Of a stretch of DNA of 64,000 bases, positions 7,655 to 15,887 are shown piece after piece. The DNA comes from Candidatus Latescibacterota bacterium (GTDB lineage Bacteria > Krumholzibacteriota > Krumholzibacteriia > JACNKJ01). The stretch spans positions 124,001 to 188,000 of the forward strand of contig JACKDC010000004.1 of NCBI GenBank assembly GCA_020633725.1, in the 5' to 3' direction. Position 1 is the first letter of the stretch. Every line of letters begins with the position of its first letter. The translations under genes and the position numbers were made by a program. The notes under the pieces are model-generated. The model saw only the letters and a program-made list of their open reading frames with translations, did no database searches and was not told the DNA's origin.

Positions 7655-8941
7655 CTACACCCAGCCGCGGGCCCGGCAGGCCTCCGCCACGCGCTGGATC
7701 GCGATCATGTAGGCCGCGTCGCGCATGCTGAGCTGACGCTTCTCGGCCAGGTCGGCCACCTTGTGGAAGGCGCGGGTCATGATGCCGTCCAGGCGCTCGA
7801 GCACCTCGTCCTTGGGCCAGAAGAAGTTCATGTTGCACTGGACCTGCTCGAAGTAGCTGCAGGTCACGCCGCCCGCGTTGCAGAGGAAGTCGGGGATCAC
7901 GTAGACGCCCTTCTCCGCCAGGATCGCGTCGGCCTCGGGCGTCGTCGGGCCGTTGGCGCCCTCGGCCATGAAGCGCACGCGGCGGTCGATGCGCGGGGCG
8001 GTGTCGCCGTTGACCTGGTTCTCGAGCGCGCAGGGCATGAGGATGTCCACGCCCTGCTCGATCCACGCGCCGCCGTCGAGCACCTCGTAGCCCAGGCTCT
8101 TGGCCTTGGCCTTGTCGATGCCGCCGAAGCGGTCGCTGATGCCCTTGAGCTCGGACAGCTCCACGCCCGACTCGCGGCGGAAGGAGTAGCTGGTCTGGTC
8201 GGCCTGGTCCCAGCTCGAGACGCAGATCACGCGCCCGCCGAGCTGCTGGTAGGCCTCGATGGCGTACTGCGCCACGTTGCCGAAGCCCTGCACCGAAGCG
8301 GTGGTGTCGGCCGGGTCCACGCCGTGGCGCCGCAGCGCCTCGCGCAGCGTGTAGACGACCCCGTAGCCGGTGGCCTCGGTGCGGCCCTGGGAGCCGCCCA
8401 TGCCCAGCGGCTTGCCGGTGATCATGCCCGGATAGTGGCCGCCGGTGATGTGCTCGTACTCGTCGAGCATCCAGAGCATGTGCTGGGCGCTGGTCATGAC
8501 GTCCGGTGCGGGCACGTCCTGCACCGGGCCGATGTTCCGCGCGATCTGCCGCACCCAGCCTCGCGCCAGCGCCTCCTGCTCGCGCTCGGACAGGTTGTGC
8601 GGATCGCAGATGACGCCGCCCTTGCCGCCGCCCAGGGGGATCTCCACCACGGCGCACTTCCAGGTCATCCAGGTGGCCAGGGCGCGCACGGTGTCCACCG
8701 TCTCCTGGGGGTGGAAGCGGATGCCGCCCTTGGCCGGGCCGCGCGCGTCGTTGTGCTGCACGCGGAAGCCGCGGAACACCTTCACGGCGCCGTCGTCCAT
8801 GCGGACGGGAATGCTGAAGTGGTACTCCCGCAGCGGCTGGCGAAGGAGCTCGCGGGTGGGCTCGTCGAGACCGAGCTTCTCGGCGACGGCATCGAACTGA
8901 CGCTGGGCCATCTCGAAGGCGTTGAACGCCGGACCGGCCAT
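7655..8941 (-). CDS. gdhA: Glutamate dehydrogenase (Glu/Leu/Phe/Val family)
   Basis: A 428-aa enzyme that interconverts glutamate and 2-oxoglutarate plus ammonia with NAD(P). All key residues are present: Lys71 in PAKGGIRFHP, Lys95 in MTWK, catalytic Lys107 in GGGKGG, the Asp of PAPDVMT, EATGYG, the Rossmann motif QGFGNVA and NAGGVTCSYFEQ. The ATG at 8941 is preferred over 14 codons upstream because GGAGGTGG sits just before it. Length matches RocG/GudB-type hexameric enzymes. It is the functional paralogue of the altered copy at 526-1812 and faces that operon. Confidence 0.92.
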   Translation of the reverse strand: MAGPAFNAFEMAQRQFDAVAEKLGLDEPTRELLRQPLREYHFSIPVRMDDGAVKVFRGFRVQHNDARGPAKGGIRFHPQETVDTVRALATWMTWKCAVVEIPLGGGKGGVICDPHNLSEREQEALARGWVRQIARNIGPVQDVPAPDVMTSAQHMLWMLDEYEHITGGHYPGMITGKPLGMGGSQGRTEATGYGVVYTLREALRRHGVDPADTTASVQGFGNVAQYAIEAYQQLGGRVICVSSWDQADQTSYSFRRESGVELSELKGISDRFGGIDKAKAKSLGYEVLDGGAWIEQGVDILMPCALENQVNGDTAPRIDRRVRFMAEGANGPTTPEADAILAEKGVYVIPDFLCNAGGVTCSYFEQVQCNMNFFWPKDEVLERLDGIMTRAFHKVADLAEKRQLSMRDAAYMIAIQRVAEACRARGWV

Positions 8942-9128
8942 GGGATCCACCTCCAGGACTACAGGGTCTGCAACGCGGGACAAGGTATGTCATCCCCCCG
9001 GCCCGGCAACGAGGAAACGCAAGGCGCCGGGGGGAAAAACGCGGGCTGCCTGCGCGGGCCTGCAAAACATGCGGCGCGGCCCACGGAAATCTGAAATGGC
9101 GCACGGACCGGGTGCATGGTGGGTCCCG
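8942..9128. other. Intergenic gap between gdhA and pgeF with a GC-rich hairpin
   Basis: No gene was seen in this 187-bp gap. A GC-rich potential hairpin (CCCCCCGG near 8994 against CCGGGGGG near 9027) lies upstream of gdhA. Its A/T tract is on the wrong side for an intrinsic terminator on either strand, so it could be a leader structure of gdhA. No convincing promoter was found. Confidence 0.35.
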
Positions 9129-9893
9129 TCAGCCGCGCAGCCCCACGAGCCCCGCGAAGCGGCCCGCGGCCTCGCGGTCGCGGCGCCAGGAGTGGAAGTG
9201 CTCCCGCTCGCAGATCGTGCAGACGCCCGCCAGCTCGAACTGCGCCGGCGGCAGGCCCGCGGCGGCGAGCTGATCGGCGTTCGCCCGCCACAGGTCGAAG
9301 ACGAGCCGCCCGCCCGGCGCGGGGAACCAGGCCTCGGCGGCGGCTCCGAAGGCGTCGACCGCCGCGTCGCGGATCTCCGGGCCCACTTCGTAGCAACAGG
9401 GACCGGCCGAGGGGGCCAGGGCAGCGCGCATCCGCGACGGCGGCAGGCCGGAGAGGGCGGCGAGTTCGGTCACCAGGCGTCCCGCGATGCCGCCGACGCT
9501 GCTCTTCCACGAGGCGTGGGCCACGCCCACGGCCGCGGCGCGGCCGGACGCGTCCTCCGCCACCGCCAGGATCAGCGGGCAGTCGGCGCTGCGCACGAGC
9601 AGCGCGAGGCCGCGGGTGGCCGTCACCAGGCCGTCGCCCTCGCCGAGCAGGCCGGGGCCGCTGGCGTGAAGGACCTCCGCGCCGTGCACCTGGCGGAGCC
9701 AGGCGGCGGCGTCCAGGTCGAGCTGCGCGGCGAGGGCGCGCGCGGCGGCCGCGTGGGCAGGGCTGTCCGTGGGCGGGCTGAAGTCGGGACCCCCCCGCGT
9801 GCTGACGGCGTGCACGAGTCCGGCGACGCCGGCGAGGCCCGCGAAGCGGCCGAGGGGGAAGGGCGTGCTGGGTTCGACGGCGAAGGCGGGCAT
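9129..9893 (-). CDS. pgeF: Purine nucleoside phosphorylase PgeF/YfiH (laccase-domain family)
   Basis: A 254-aa protein with the zinc-site blocks of the YfiH/PgeF family: RQVHGAEV, SADCPLIL and VAHASWK, followed by GPCCYEVG and CTICEREHFHSWRRDR. The family acts on purine nucleosides and tidies peptidoglycan precursors. The usual HAGWRG is HASWKS here, but the metal-binding His and Cys residues remain. The ATG at 9893 follows the usual family length. It diverges from the adenosyltransferase gene across 81 bp. Confidence 0.85.
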   Translation of the reverse strand: MPAFAVEPSTPFPLGRFAGLAGVAGLVHAVSTRGGPDFSPPTDSPAHAAAARALAAQLDLDAAAWLRQVHGAEVLHASGPGLLGEGDGLVTATRGLALLVRSADCPLILAVAEDASGRAAAVGVAHASWKSSVGGIAGRLVTELAALSGLPPSRMRAALAPSAGPCCYEVGPEIRDAAVDAFGAAAEAWFPAPGGRLVFDLWRANADQLAAAGLPPAQFELAGVCTICEREHFHSWRRDREAAGRFAGLVGLRG

Positions 9894-9974
9894 GCCGCGA
9901 TGATGCCCGAGCGCTTTGCCCGCGGCCAGGATTTCCTGCTTGTCGCCGTGAGGGGGAGCGGGCATCTTGGCGCC

Positions 9975-10520
9975 ATGAAGATCTACACTCGCGGCGGCGA
10001 CAAGGGCCGCACGGGCCTGCTGGGCGGCACGCGCACGGGCAAGGACGACCCGCGGATCGAGGCCTACGGGTCCGTCGACGAGCTCGGCGCCCAGCTCGGC
10101 CTGGCCGACGCCCTGGACGAGAGCGGCGAGCTCTCGCCGCTGATTCACGCCATCCAGCGCGATCTGTTCACTGTGGGCAGCCATCTTGCATCGCCGGATC
10201 CGTCGGCGGCCTCGTTGCCGCCCCTGGACCCGGAAGGCCCGGCGCGGCTGGAGGGCTGGATCGACCGCCTGGAGGCCGACCTGCCCCCGCTGCGTCAGTT
10301 CATTCTGCCGGGCGGCTGCGCCCAGGCGGCCGCGCTTCACCTGGGGCGGACGGTCTGCCGGCGGGCGGAACGGCGGGTGGTGGCGCTGGCCGCGGCGGGC
10401 TTAAACGTTTCCGAGGACCTGATCGTCTATCTGAACCGGCTCTCCGATTTCCTCTTCGTCGCCGCCCGCTGGGCGAACCGGCGCGCGGGAGCCCACGAAG
10501 AGCCCTGGCACACGGACTGA
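9975..10520 (+). CDS. pduO: Cob(I)alamin adenosyltransferase, PduO type
   Basis: A 181-aa protein starting MKIYTRGGDKGRTGLLGG, the ATP-binding N-terminal motif of PduO-type ATP:corrinoid adenosyltransferases, with YGSVDELGAQLG and the C-terminal VYLNRLSDFLFVAAR helix. It makes adenosylcobalamin in the cytoplasm from cob(I)alamin and ATP. No B12 riboswitch or B12-dependent enzyme is seen next to it. Next is lpoB, 41 bp downstream, so the group may be one transcript. Confidence 0.9.
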   Translation: MKIYTRGGDKGRTGLLGGTRTGKDDPRIEAYGSVDELGAQLGLADALDESGELSPLIHAIQRDLFTVGSHLASPDPSAASLPPLDPEGPARLEGWIDRLEADLPPLRQFILPGGCAQAAALHLGRTVCRRAERRVVALAAAGLNVSEDLIVYLNRLSDFLFVAARWANRRAGAHEEPWHTD

Positions 10521-10561
10521 AGCGGCCGCCGGACGGCCAACTGCACGGGAGGCATGAATCC

Positions 10562-11173
10562 ATGAAGCGCAATCCGATCCTGCTGGTCGCGGTGCTGGCC
10601 CTGGCGGCCGTCACTCTGCTCGGCGGCTGCTCCAAGACCCAGGTCACGCGGGTGGACACCGACACCACCATCGACATGTCGGGCCACTGGAACGACGCCG
10701 ACAGCCGCATGGTGGCCGACGCCATGATCGCCGACTGCCTCTCGTCGCCCTGGCTGAACCGTCACGCCATGGCCGAGGGCAAGAACCCGGTGGTCATCGT
10801 GGGCAGCATCCGCAACAAGACCACCGAGCACATCGCCACGGACATTTTCCTCAAGGACCTGGAGCGCGCCTGCGTGGTGAGCGGCCTCGTGGACATCGTG
10901 GCCAGTGCCGACGAGCGCGACCAGATCCGCGGCGAGCGCCTGGACCAGCGCGTGAACGCGGATCCGGAGACCGTCAAGCAGATGGGCCTGGAGCTGGGCG
11001 CCGACTACATGCTGATCGGCACCATCAACGAGCAGGGCGACGCGGCCGGCGGCAGCGAGCTGTTCTTCTTCTCGACGGATCTCGAGCTGATCAAGATCCA
11101 GACGAACCAGAAGGTCTGGATCGGCAACCACAAGATCAAGAAGGTCAGGCAGAAGGGCCGCTACAAGGGCTAG
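10562..11173 (+). CDS. lpoB: LpoB-like penicillin-binding protein activator lipoprotein
   Basis: A 203-aa lipoprotein with a signal peptide and lipobox LLGGC (Cys about residue 21). MSGHWNDADSRMVADAMI is the hallmark of the LpoB family, and the VVGSIRNKTTEHIA-like and GADYMLIGTI segments follow. LpoB reaches from the outer membrane through peptidoglycan to stimulate PBP1b in enterobacteria; homologues outside that group are less studied. It is followed after 9 bp by a second lipoprotein gene, a pairing common for this family. Confidence 0.82.
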   Translation: MKRNPILLVAVLALAAVTLLGGCSKTQVTRVDTDTTIDMSGHWNDADSRMVADAMIADCLSSPWLNRHAMAEGKNPVVIVGSIRNKTTEHIATDIFLKDLERACVVSGLVDIVASADERDQIRGERLDQRVNADPETVKQMGLELGADYMLIGTINEQGDAAGGSELFFFSTDLELIKIQTNQKVWIGNHKIKKVRQKGRYKG

Positions 11174-11182
11174 GCGCGGAGC

Positions 11183-12565
11183 ATGCCTGCCCTGATCGCG
11201 CGCGTGAGGGCGCGGGGCCGTCGCCTCGCGCCGCTCCTCCTCCTGCTCGCCGTGGCGGCCGTGGCCGCCTGCAGCGGCTACGCGGGCAAGGTGGCGCGTC
11301 TGCGCACGGACCTGGCCGCGGGCAATCCCGCGGCGGCCCTCGGGGCCCTCGACAAGCTCTACGACGCGGACACGCGCAGCCTGCCCTATCTCATGGAGAA
11401 GGGCATGCTGCAGTACCTCACCGAGGACTACGACGGCTGCCAGGTCAGCCTGGCGGCCGCGGACCAGGTGGTGGACGAGCTCTACACGCGCAGCCTGTCG
11501 CGCGAGGTGGGGCGTCTCCTGCTCAACGACACCGTGCAGGAATACCGCGGCGAGCGCTTCGAGCAGGTGTGGATCCACTACTATCGCGCGCTGGCCTACC
11601 TGGACGCCGGCCAGACCCACGACGCCGCGGTGGAGGGGCGCGCCGCCACGCAGGCGCTGACCCGTCACGCCGACACCGGCGACGACGCCGCGAAGTACCG
11701 CAACGACCCCTTCCTGCAGTACGTCGCCGGGCTGCTCTACGAGATGGACGGCGAGCTGAACGACGCCTGGATCAACTACCGCGAGGCCGAGCGGCTCTAC
11801 CGCGCCGTGGACATCTACGGCGTGCCGGCCCCGCCGCGCTCGCTGATCGAAGACCTGCTCGACGCCGGCCATCGCCTCGGCTTCGACGAGGAGGTCGCCA
11901 GCTATCGCGAGGCCTACCCCGACGTGGAGCCTCGCGCGGTGGGGCCCGACGAGGGCGAGCTCGTCATCCTCGTGGACACCGGCCTCGCGCCGGGCAAGGT
12001 GTCCGAGCGGATCGACTTTCCCATCTACGAGGACGCGAACGGCGACGAGGAGGCCGCCTGGACGGTGGCCACCCACGCCTACGACACCTGGCACGTGGAG
12101 GGGCGCAAGCAGAAGCTGGCCTACATCCTCAGCATCGCGCTGCCCGCCGTGCCGCCCTCGGGGCCCCCGCCGCGCCTGAGCTGGACCGCCGACGGCGCCG
12201 CCGGCACCCTGGATCTCGGGGCCGACCTGGGCGCGCTGAGCCGTCAGTGCCTGGAGGACCGCTACGGCGCCGTGGTCATCCGCACCGTGGCCCGGGCCTT
12301 GCTTAAGTACTGGGCCAAGAAGAAGATGGAGGAGAAGCACGGCGAGGGCGCGGGCTTTCTCACCGACATCCTGGGCAGCGTGACCGAGGTCGCCGACACC
12401 CGCTCCTGGAGCACCTTGCCGGCCCACGTCTCGGTGACGCGCGTGGCCCTGCCGGCCGGCGAGCACCGCGTGGAGCTGCGCGGGGGCCGCGGCGTCGGCG
12501 ACGGGCAGGCCGTGGTTGACATTGTCCCCGGTCGCCTGCACTTTCTCGCCCTGAGACTCTACTGA
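11183..12565 (+). CDS. COG3014-like lipoprotein partner of LpoB, with TPR-like N-terminus
   Basis: A 460-aa exported protein with a hydrophobic signal and lipobox AAVAAC, then helical repeats (YLMEKGMLQYLTEDYDGC and EQVWIHYYRALAYLDAG) that read like tetratricopeptide units. The second half is beta-rich and ends in a PAHVSVTRVALPAGEHRVEL strand pattern. The arrangement with LpoB just upstream matches the uncharacterised COG3014 group found beside lpoB in other Gram-negatives. The function is unknown, probably in the envelope. Confidence 0.65.
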   Translation: MPALIARVRARGRRLAPLLLLLAVAAVAACSGYAGKVARLRTDLAAGNPAAALGALDKLYDADTRSLPYLMEKGMLQYLTEDYDGCQVSLAAADQVVDELYTRSLSREVGRLLLNDTVQEYRGERFEQVWIHYYRALAYLDAGQTHDAAVEGRAATQALTRHADTGDDAAKYRNDPFLQYVAGLLYEMDGELNDAWINYREAERLYRAVDIYGVPAPPRSLIEDLLDAGHRLGFDEEVASYREAYPDVEPRAVGPDEGELVILVDTGLAPGKVSERIDFPIYEDANGDEEAAWTVATHAYDTWHVEGRKQKLAYILSIALPAVPPSGPPPRLSWTADGAAGTLDLGADLGALSRQCLEDRYGAVVIRTVARALLKYWAKKKMEEKHGEGAGFLTDILGSVTEVADTRSWSTLPAHVSVTRVALPAGEHRVELRGGRGVGDGQAVVDIVPGRLHFLALRLY

Positions 12566-12579
12566 TCGAAGGAGACGCA

Positions 12580-13554
12580 ATGTCAGGCTTCCACAAGGAC
12601 ATCCTCACCCTGGACGCCCCCAAGGTGGTCGACGAGCTCGCCGCCGTCGTGGAGCGGCAGGTCACGCGCCGGCTGAACCGTCAGGGCGTGGTGATCGGCG
12701 TGAGCGGCGGCATCGACAGCTCCACCTGCGTGGCCCTGGCCTGCAAGGCCCTGGGTCCCGAGCGCGTGCTGGGCGTGGCGATGCCGGAGCAGGACTCGAG
12801 CCCCGAGAGCTACGAGCTCGCCAAGGCGCTGTCCAAGCAGTACGGCTTCGAGCTGATCCTGGAGAACCTGACGCCCGCCCTCACCGGCCTGTCCTGCTAC
12901 CCGCGCCGCGACGAGGCCGTGAAGCGCATCTACCCGGACTACACGCCGGACTGCAAGTTCAACATCGTGCTGCCGGCGAACATCCTGCAGCAGGATCGCC
13001 TGAACATCTTCCGCATCAACATCGAGTACCCCGACGGCCGCCGCGACACCAAGCGCATCCCGCCGAAGCAGTACCTGCAGATCGTCGCCGCCAGCAACAT
13101 GAAGCAGCGCGTGCGCATGCTCATGCTCTACTACCACGGCGAGCAGCGGAACTACGCCGTGATCGGCACCGGCCAGAAGAACGAGCACGACCAGGGCTTC
13201 TTCGTGAAGTGGGGCGACGGCGGCGCCGACCTCAAGCCCATCGCCCATCTCTACAAGACCCAGGTCTACCAGGTCGCGAAGGCGCTCGGCGTGCCGCAGT
13301 CGATCATCGACCGCACGCCCACCACGGACACCTACTCCATGGAGACCACGCAGGAGGACTTCTACTACAGCCTCCCGTTCCTCGCCATGGACCTGCTGCA
13401 CCTCGCCTGGAAGGACCCCGACACGGGCGCCGGCGAGGCGGCCGAGGCGATGGACCTCACGCAGGACCAGGTGGAGCGCGTGTGGAAGGACTTCGAGCGC
13501 AAGGAGAACACCACGGAGTACCTGCGCCTGATGCCCCTGCACTGGGACGACTAG
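12580..13554 (+). CDS. nadE: NAD+ synthase (ammonia-dependent)
   Basis: A 324-aa protein with the PP-loop GVSGGIDSSTC near residue 40, then VIGTGQKNEHDQG and KWGDGGADLKPIAHLYKTQVY, the ATP and deamido-NAD binding segments of NadE. It amidates and adenylates nicotinic acid adenine dinucleotide to NAD+. No glutaminase domain is present, so ammonia is the likely nitrogen donor. It is longer than typical 270-280 aa NadE because of an insertion around residues 108-160. GAAGGAGA precedes the ATG. A related PP-loop amidase role cannot be excluded. Confidence 0.8.
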   Translation: MSGFHKDILTLDAPKVVDELAAVVERQVTRRLNRQGVVIGVSGGIDSSTCVALACKALGPERVLGVAMPEQDSSPESYELAKALSKQYGFELILENLTPALTGLSCYPRRDEAVKRIYPDYTPDCKFNIVLPANILQQDRLNIFRINIEYPDGRRDTKRIPPKQYLQIVAASNMKQRVRMLMLYYHGEQRNYAVIGTGQKNEHDQGFFVKWGDGGADLKPIAHLYKTQVYQVAKALGVPQSIIDRTPTTDTYSMETTQEDFYYSLPFLAMDLLHLAWKDPDTGAGEAAEAMDLTQDQVERVWKDFERKENTTEYLRLMPLHWDD

Positions 13555-13561
13555 GCGGCGC

Positions 13562-14812
13562 GTGGCGACACTCCACCCCTTTCGCGCCGAGCGCTTCGAC
13601 CCCGCCCGCCACGCCGACCTGAGCGCGCTGGCGGCGCCGCCCTACGACGTGATCTCCACCCCCGCCCGGGCGACGCTCGCGGCCGCCTCGCCGCTGAACT
13701 TCGTGCATCTGGACCTGCCGCCCGGGGGCGTCGACCCCGCGGGCGCGAGTCCCTTCTATCCCGAGGCGGCCGAACGCCTCGCCGGCTGGCGCCGCGCGGG
13801 CGACGTCTCCCGCGACAGCGCCCCGAGCTTCACCGTGCTGCGCCAGCGCTTCGTCGCCCCCGACGGCAGCGCGCGCAGCCGCACGGGCCTCTTCGGCCTC
13901 GCGCACCTGCTGCCCTTCGACGCGGGCAAGGTGCTGCCCCACGAGCAGACCTACGCGGGCCCGGTCCGCGACCGCGCCGCCCAGATGACGGCCTTCGCCG
14001 CCAGCCTGAGCCCGGTGTGGTTCGTGTACCGCGGGGACAACGGCGCGGACCCCCTGGCCCCGCTCTTCGCCGCCGCGCTCGACGGCCGCGCGCCCGACCA
14101 GCGCTTCGCCATGGACGACACGTCGGGCGAGCTCTTCGTCCTCGACGATCCCGCCCTGCACCAGCGAGTGATGGACGCGCTTGGCCACCGGCCGGTGATC
14201 ATCGCCGACGGCCACCACCGCTACACCACGACGCTCGCGCACCATCAGCGCCTGGGCACGCCGAAGCCCCTGGTCTTCGGCTTCTTCACCTGCCTCGACA
14301 CGCCGGACACGCTGCTGCTCGCCACGCACCGCGGCCTGCGCGCGCCGCTCGCCGCGGAGCTCGACGCGCTCGGCCGCTACTTCGACGTCGCCCCCGGGGG
14401 CGGGTCGCCGGCCCCAGGCGCCGCGGGCGCGATCCGTTTCACGCTCTGCCGTCCCGGCGAAGCGGACCGCGTGCTCACGGTCAACGCGGCCGGCGCCGCG
14501 CGCCTGGCCGAGCGCGTGCCGCAGCCCGAGCTCGCCGCCCTGGACGCCGTGGCCTACCGCGTGCTCGTGCTCGAGGAGGCGCTCGCGCTGGACGCCGCCA
14601 CGCTCGACGACCCCACGAACTTCGCCTACTTCGGCAGCGAAGCCGACGCGCGCGCGTCCTTCGCCGCCGGCGAGCTCAGCGCGCTCTTCCTGCTCGCGCC
14701 CATGAGCGCCGCCCAGCTCGGCGACGTCACCGCCGCCGGCCTGGTCACCCCCCGCAAGACCACCTACTTCTACCCCAAGGTGCCCTCGGGCCTGCTCTGG
14801 CATCCCTTCTGA
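13562..14812 (+). CDS. DUF1015 family protein
   Basis: A 416-aa cytoplasmic protein starting with GTG, 7 bp after nadE. PYDVIS near the N-terminus, the HEQTY segment and the IADGHHRYTT motif are the conserved blocks of DUF1015. The His-rich motif suggests a metal or nucleotide site, and such proteins are often near serine/one-carbon or NAD genes. No biochemical role is established. The tight spacing suggests cotranscription with nadE. Confidence 0.8.
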   Translation: MATLHPFRAERFDPARHADLSALAAPPYDVISTPARATLAAASPLNFVHLDLPPGGVDPAGASPFYPEAAERLAGWRRAGDVSRDSAPSFTVLRQRFVAPDGSARSRTGLFGLAHLLPFDAGKVLPHEQTYAGPVRDRAAQMTAFAASLSPVWFVYRGDNGADPLAPLFAAALDGRAPDQRFAMDDTSGELFVLDDPALHQRVMDALGHRPVIIADGHHRYTTTLAHHQRLGTPKPLVFGFFTCLDTPDTLLLATHRGLRAPLAAELDALGRYFDVAPGGGSPAPGAAGAIRFTLCRPGEADRVLTVNAAGAARLAERVPQPELAALDAVAYRVLVLEEALALDAATLDDPTNFAYFGSEADARASFAAGELSALFLLAPMSAAQLGDVTAAGLVTPRKTTYFYPKVPSGLLWHPF

Positions 14813-14864
14813 GCCGCGTGCTATCCTGACGGTCCGCCCTCGCTCAAGCCCAGGGAGGTCCGCC

Positions 14865-15866
14865 GTGCGCCGGCTCGCCACTCTCGCCGCCCTCGCCTTC
14901 CTCGCGCTCTCGACCCCGGCCCGGGCCACGTTCTCGATCGCCGCCGTGGATCCCGCCACCGGCGAGGTCGGCAGCGCGGGGGCGTCCTGCATCTCCGGGT
15001 CGATCATCCTCAGCGACGTCCACCCCGGCGTGGGGACGATCCACACCCAGGCCTACTGGAACGGCACGAACCAGGCGAACGCCTCGGACCTGATGGACCA
15101 GGGCTGGGCGCCGCAGGCGATCATCGACTGGCTCGCGGCCAACGACGCCCAGGGCAACCCGACGATCCGCCAGTACGGCATCGCCGACCTCGTCGGCGGC
15201 GGCCGCAGCGCGGCCTACACCGGCACGAACTGCACCGACTGGGCGGGCCAGATCACGGGGCCGACCTACAGCGTGCAGGGGAACATCCTGCTGGGACCCG
15301 AGATCGTGGCCGACATGGAGACGGCCTTCCTCGCGACGCCGGGCCCGCTGGCCGTCAAGCTGATGGCCGCGCTGCAGGCGGCCAACGTGCCGGGGGCCGA
15401 TACGCGCTGCGCCGGCGCGGGCAAGCCGGCGATCTCGGCGTTCCTCCGCGTCGCGCGCCCCGACGACGGGCCGGGCGACCTCTACCTCGACCTCAACGTG
15501 AACAACACGAGCACGGCGCAGAACCCCATCGACCTGTTGCAGGACCAGTTCGACGCCTGGCTGCCCACGGCCGCCCCCGCGGCCTCGCCGATCGCGCGCT
15601 TCCTGCCGGCCGCACCCAACCCCTTCAACCCGCAGACGTCCCTCCGCTTCGCGCTCGCCGCCGCCGGCCCCGCGCGGCTCGAGATCATCGACCTCGCCGG
15701 ACGCCGGCTCACCGTGTTGCGCGAGGGTCCGTGCGACGCGGGGGAGCAGTCGGCAATCTGGGACGGCCGCGACGACACCGGCCGCGCGCTGCCCAGCGGC
15801 GTCTACTTCGCGCGGCTGGTCACGCCGGCCGCCGAGCAGTCGCAGAAGCTCGTGCTGCTGCGGTAG
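14865..15866 (+). CDS. Exported DUF1028 protein with FlgD-Ig-like/T9SS-type C-terminal domain
   Basis: A 333-aa protein with a signal peptide ending near ARA (residue about 22). TFSIAAVDPATGEVGSAGASC starts the DUF1028 Ntn-hydrolase-like domain, whose first mature residue is usually Thr or Ser. After residue about 245 a PNPFNPQT segment opens a C-terminal domain (IIDLAGRRL...GRALPSGVYF) of the FlgD-Ig/secretion-sorting type common in FCB-group bacteria. GGGAGGT precedes the GTG start. Secretion outside the cell is inferred. Confidence 0.8.
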   Translation: MRRLATLAALAFLALSTPARATFSIAAVDPATGEVGSAGASCISGSIILSDVHPGVGTIHTQAYWNGTNQANASDLMDQGWAPQAIIDWLAANDAQGNPTIRQYGIADLVGGGRSAAYTGTNCTDWAGQITGPTYSVQGNILLGPEIVADMETAFLATPGPLAVKLMAALQAANVPGADTRCAGAGKPAISAFLRVARPDDGPGDLYLDLNVNNTSTAQNPIDLLQDQFDAWLPTAAPAASPIARFLPAAPNPFNPQTSLRFALAAAGPARLEIIDLAGRRLTVLREGPCDAGEQSAIWDGRDDTGRALPSGVYFARLVTPAAEQSQKLVLLR

Positions 15867-15868
15867 CC

Positions 15869-15882
15869 CGCCCCCGGGGGCG
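15869..15882. terminator. Perfect GC palindrome between convergent genes
   Basis: CGCCCCCGGGGGCG is a perfect 14-bp palindrome placed just after the DUF1028 stop and just before the stop of the leftward TPR gene. There is no T tract, so any terminator role is weak. Confidence 0.3.
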
Positions 15883-15887
15883 AGTGA

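Noticed and set aside
8994..9040. GC-rich hairpin between gdhA and pgeF as a terminator
   Set aside because: The A/T tract lies on the wrong side for termination of the leftward pgeF transcript, and no gene reads into it from the left.
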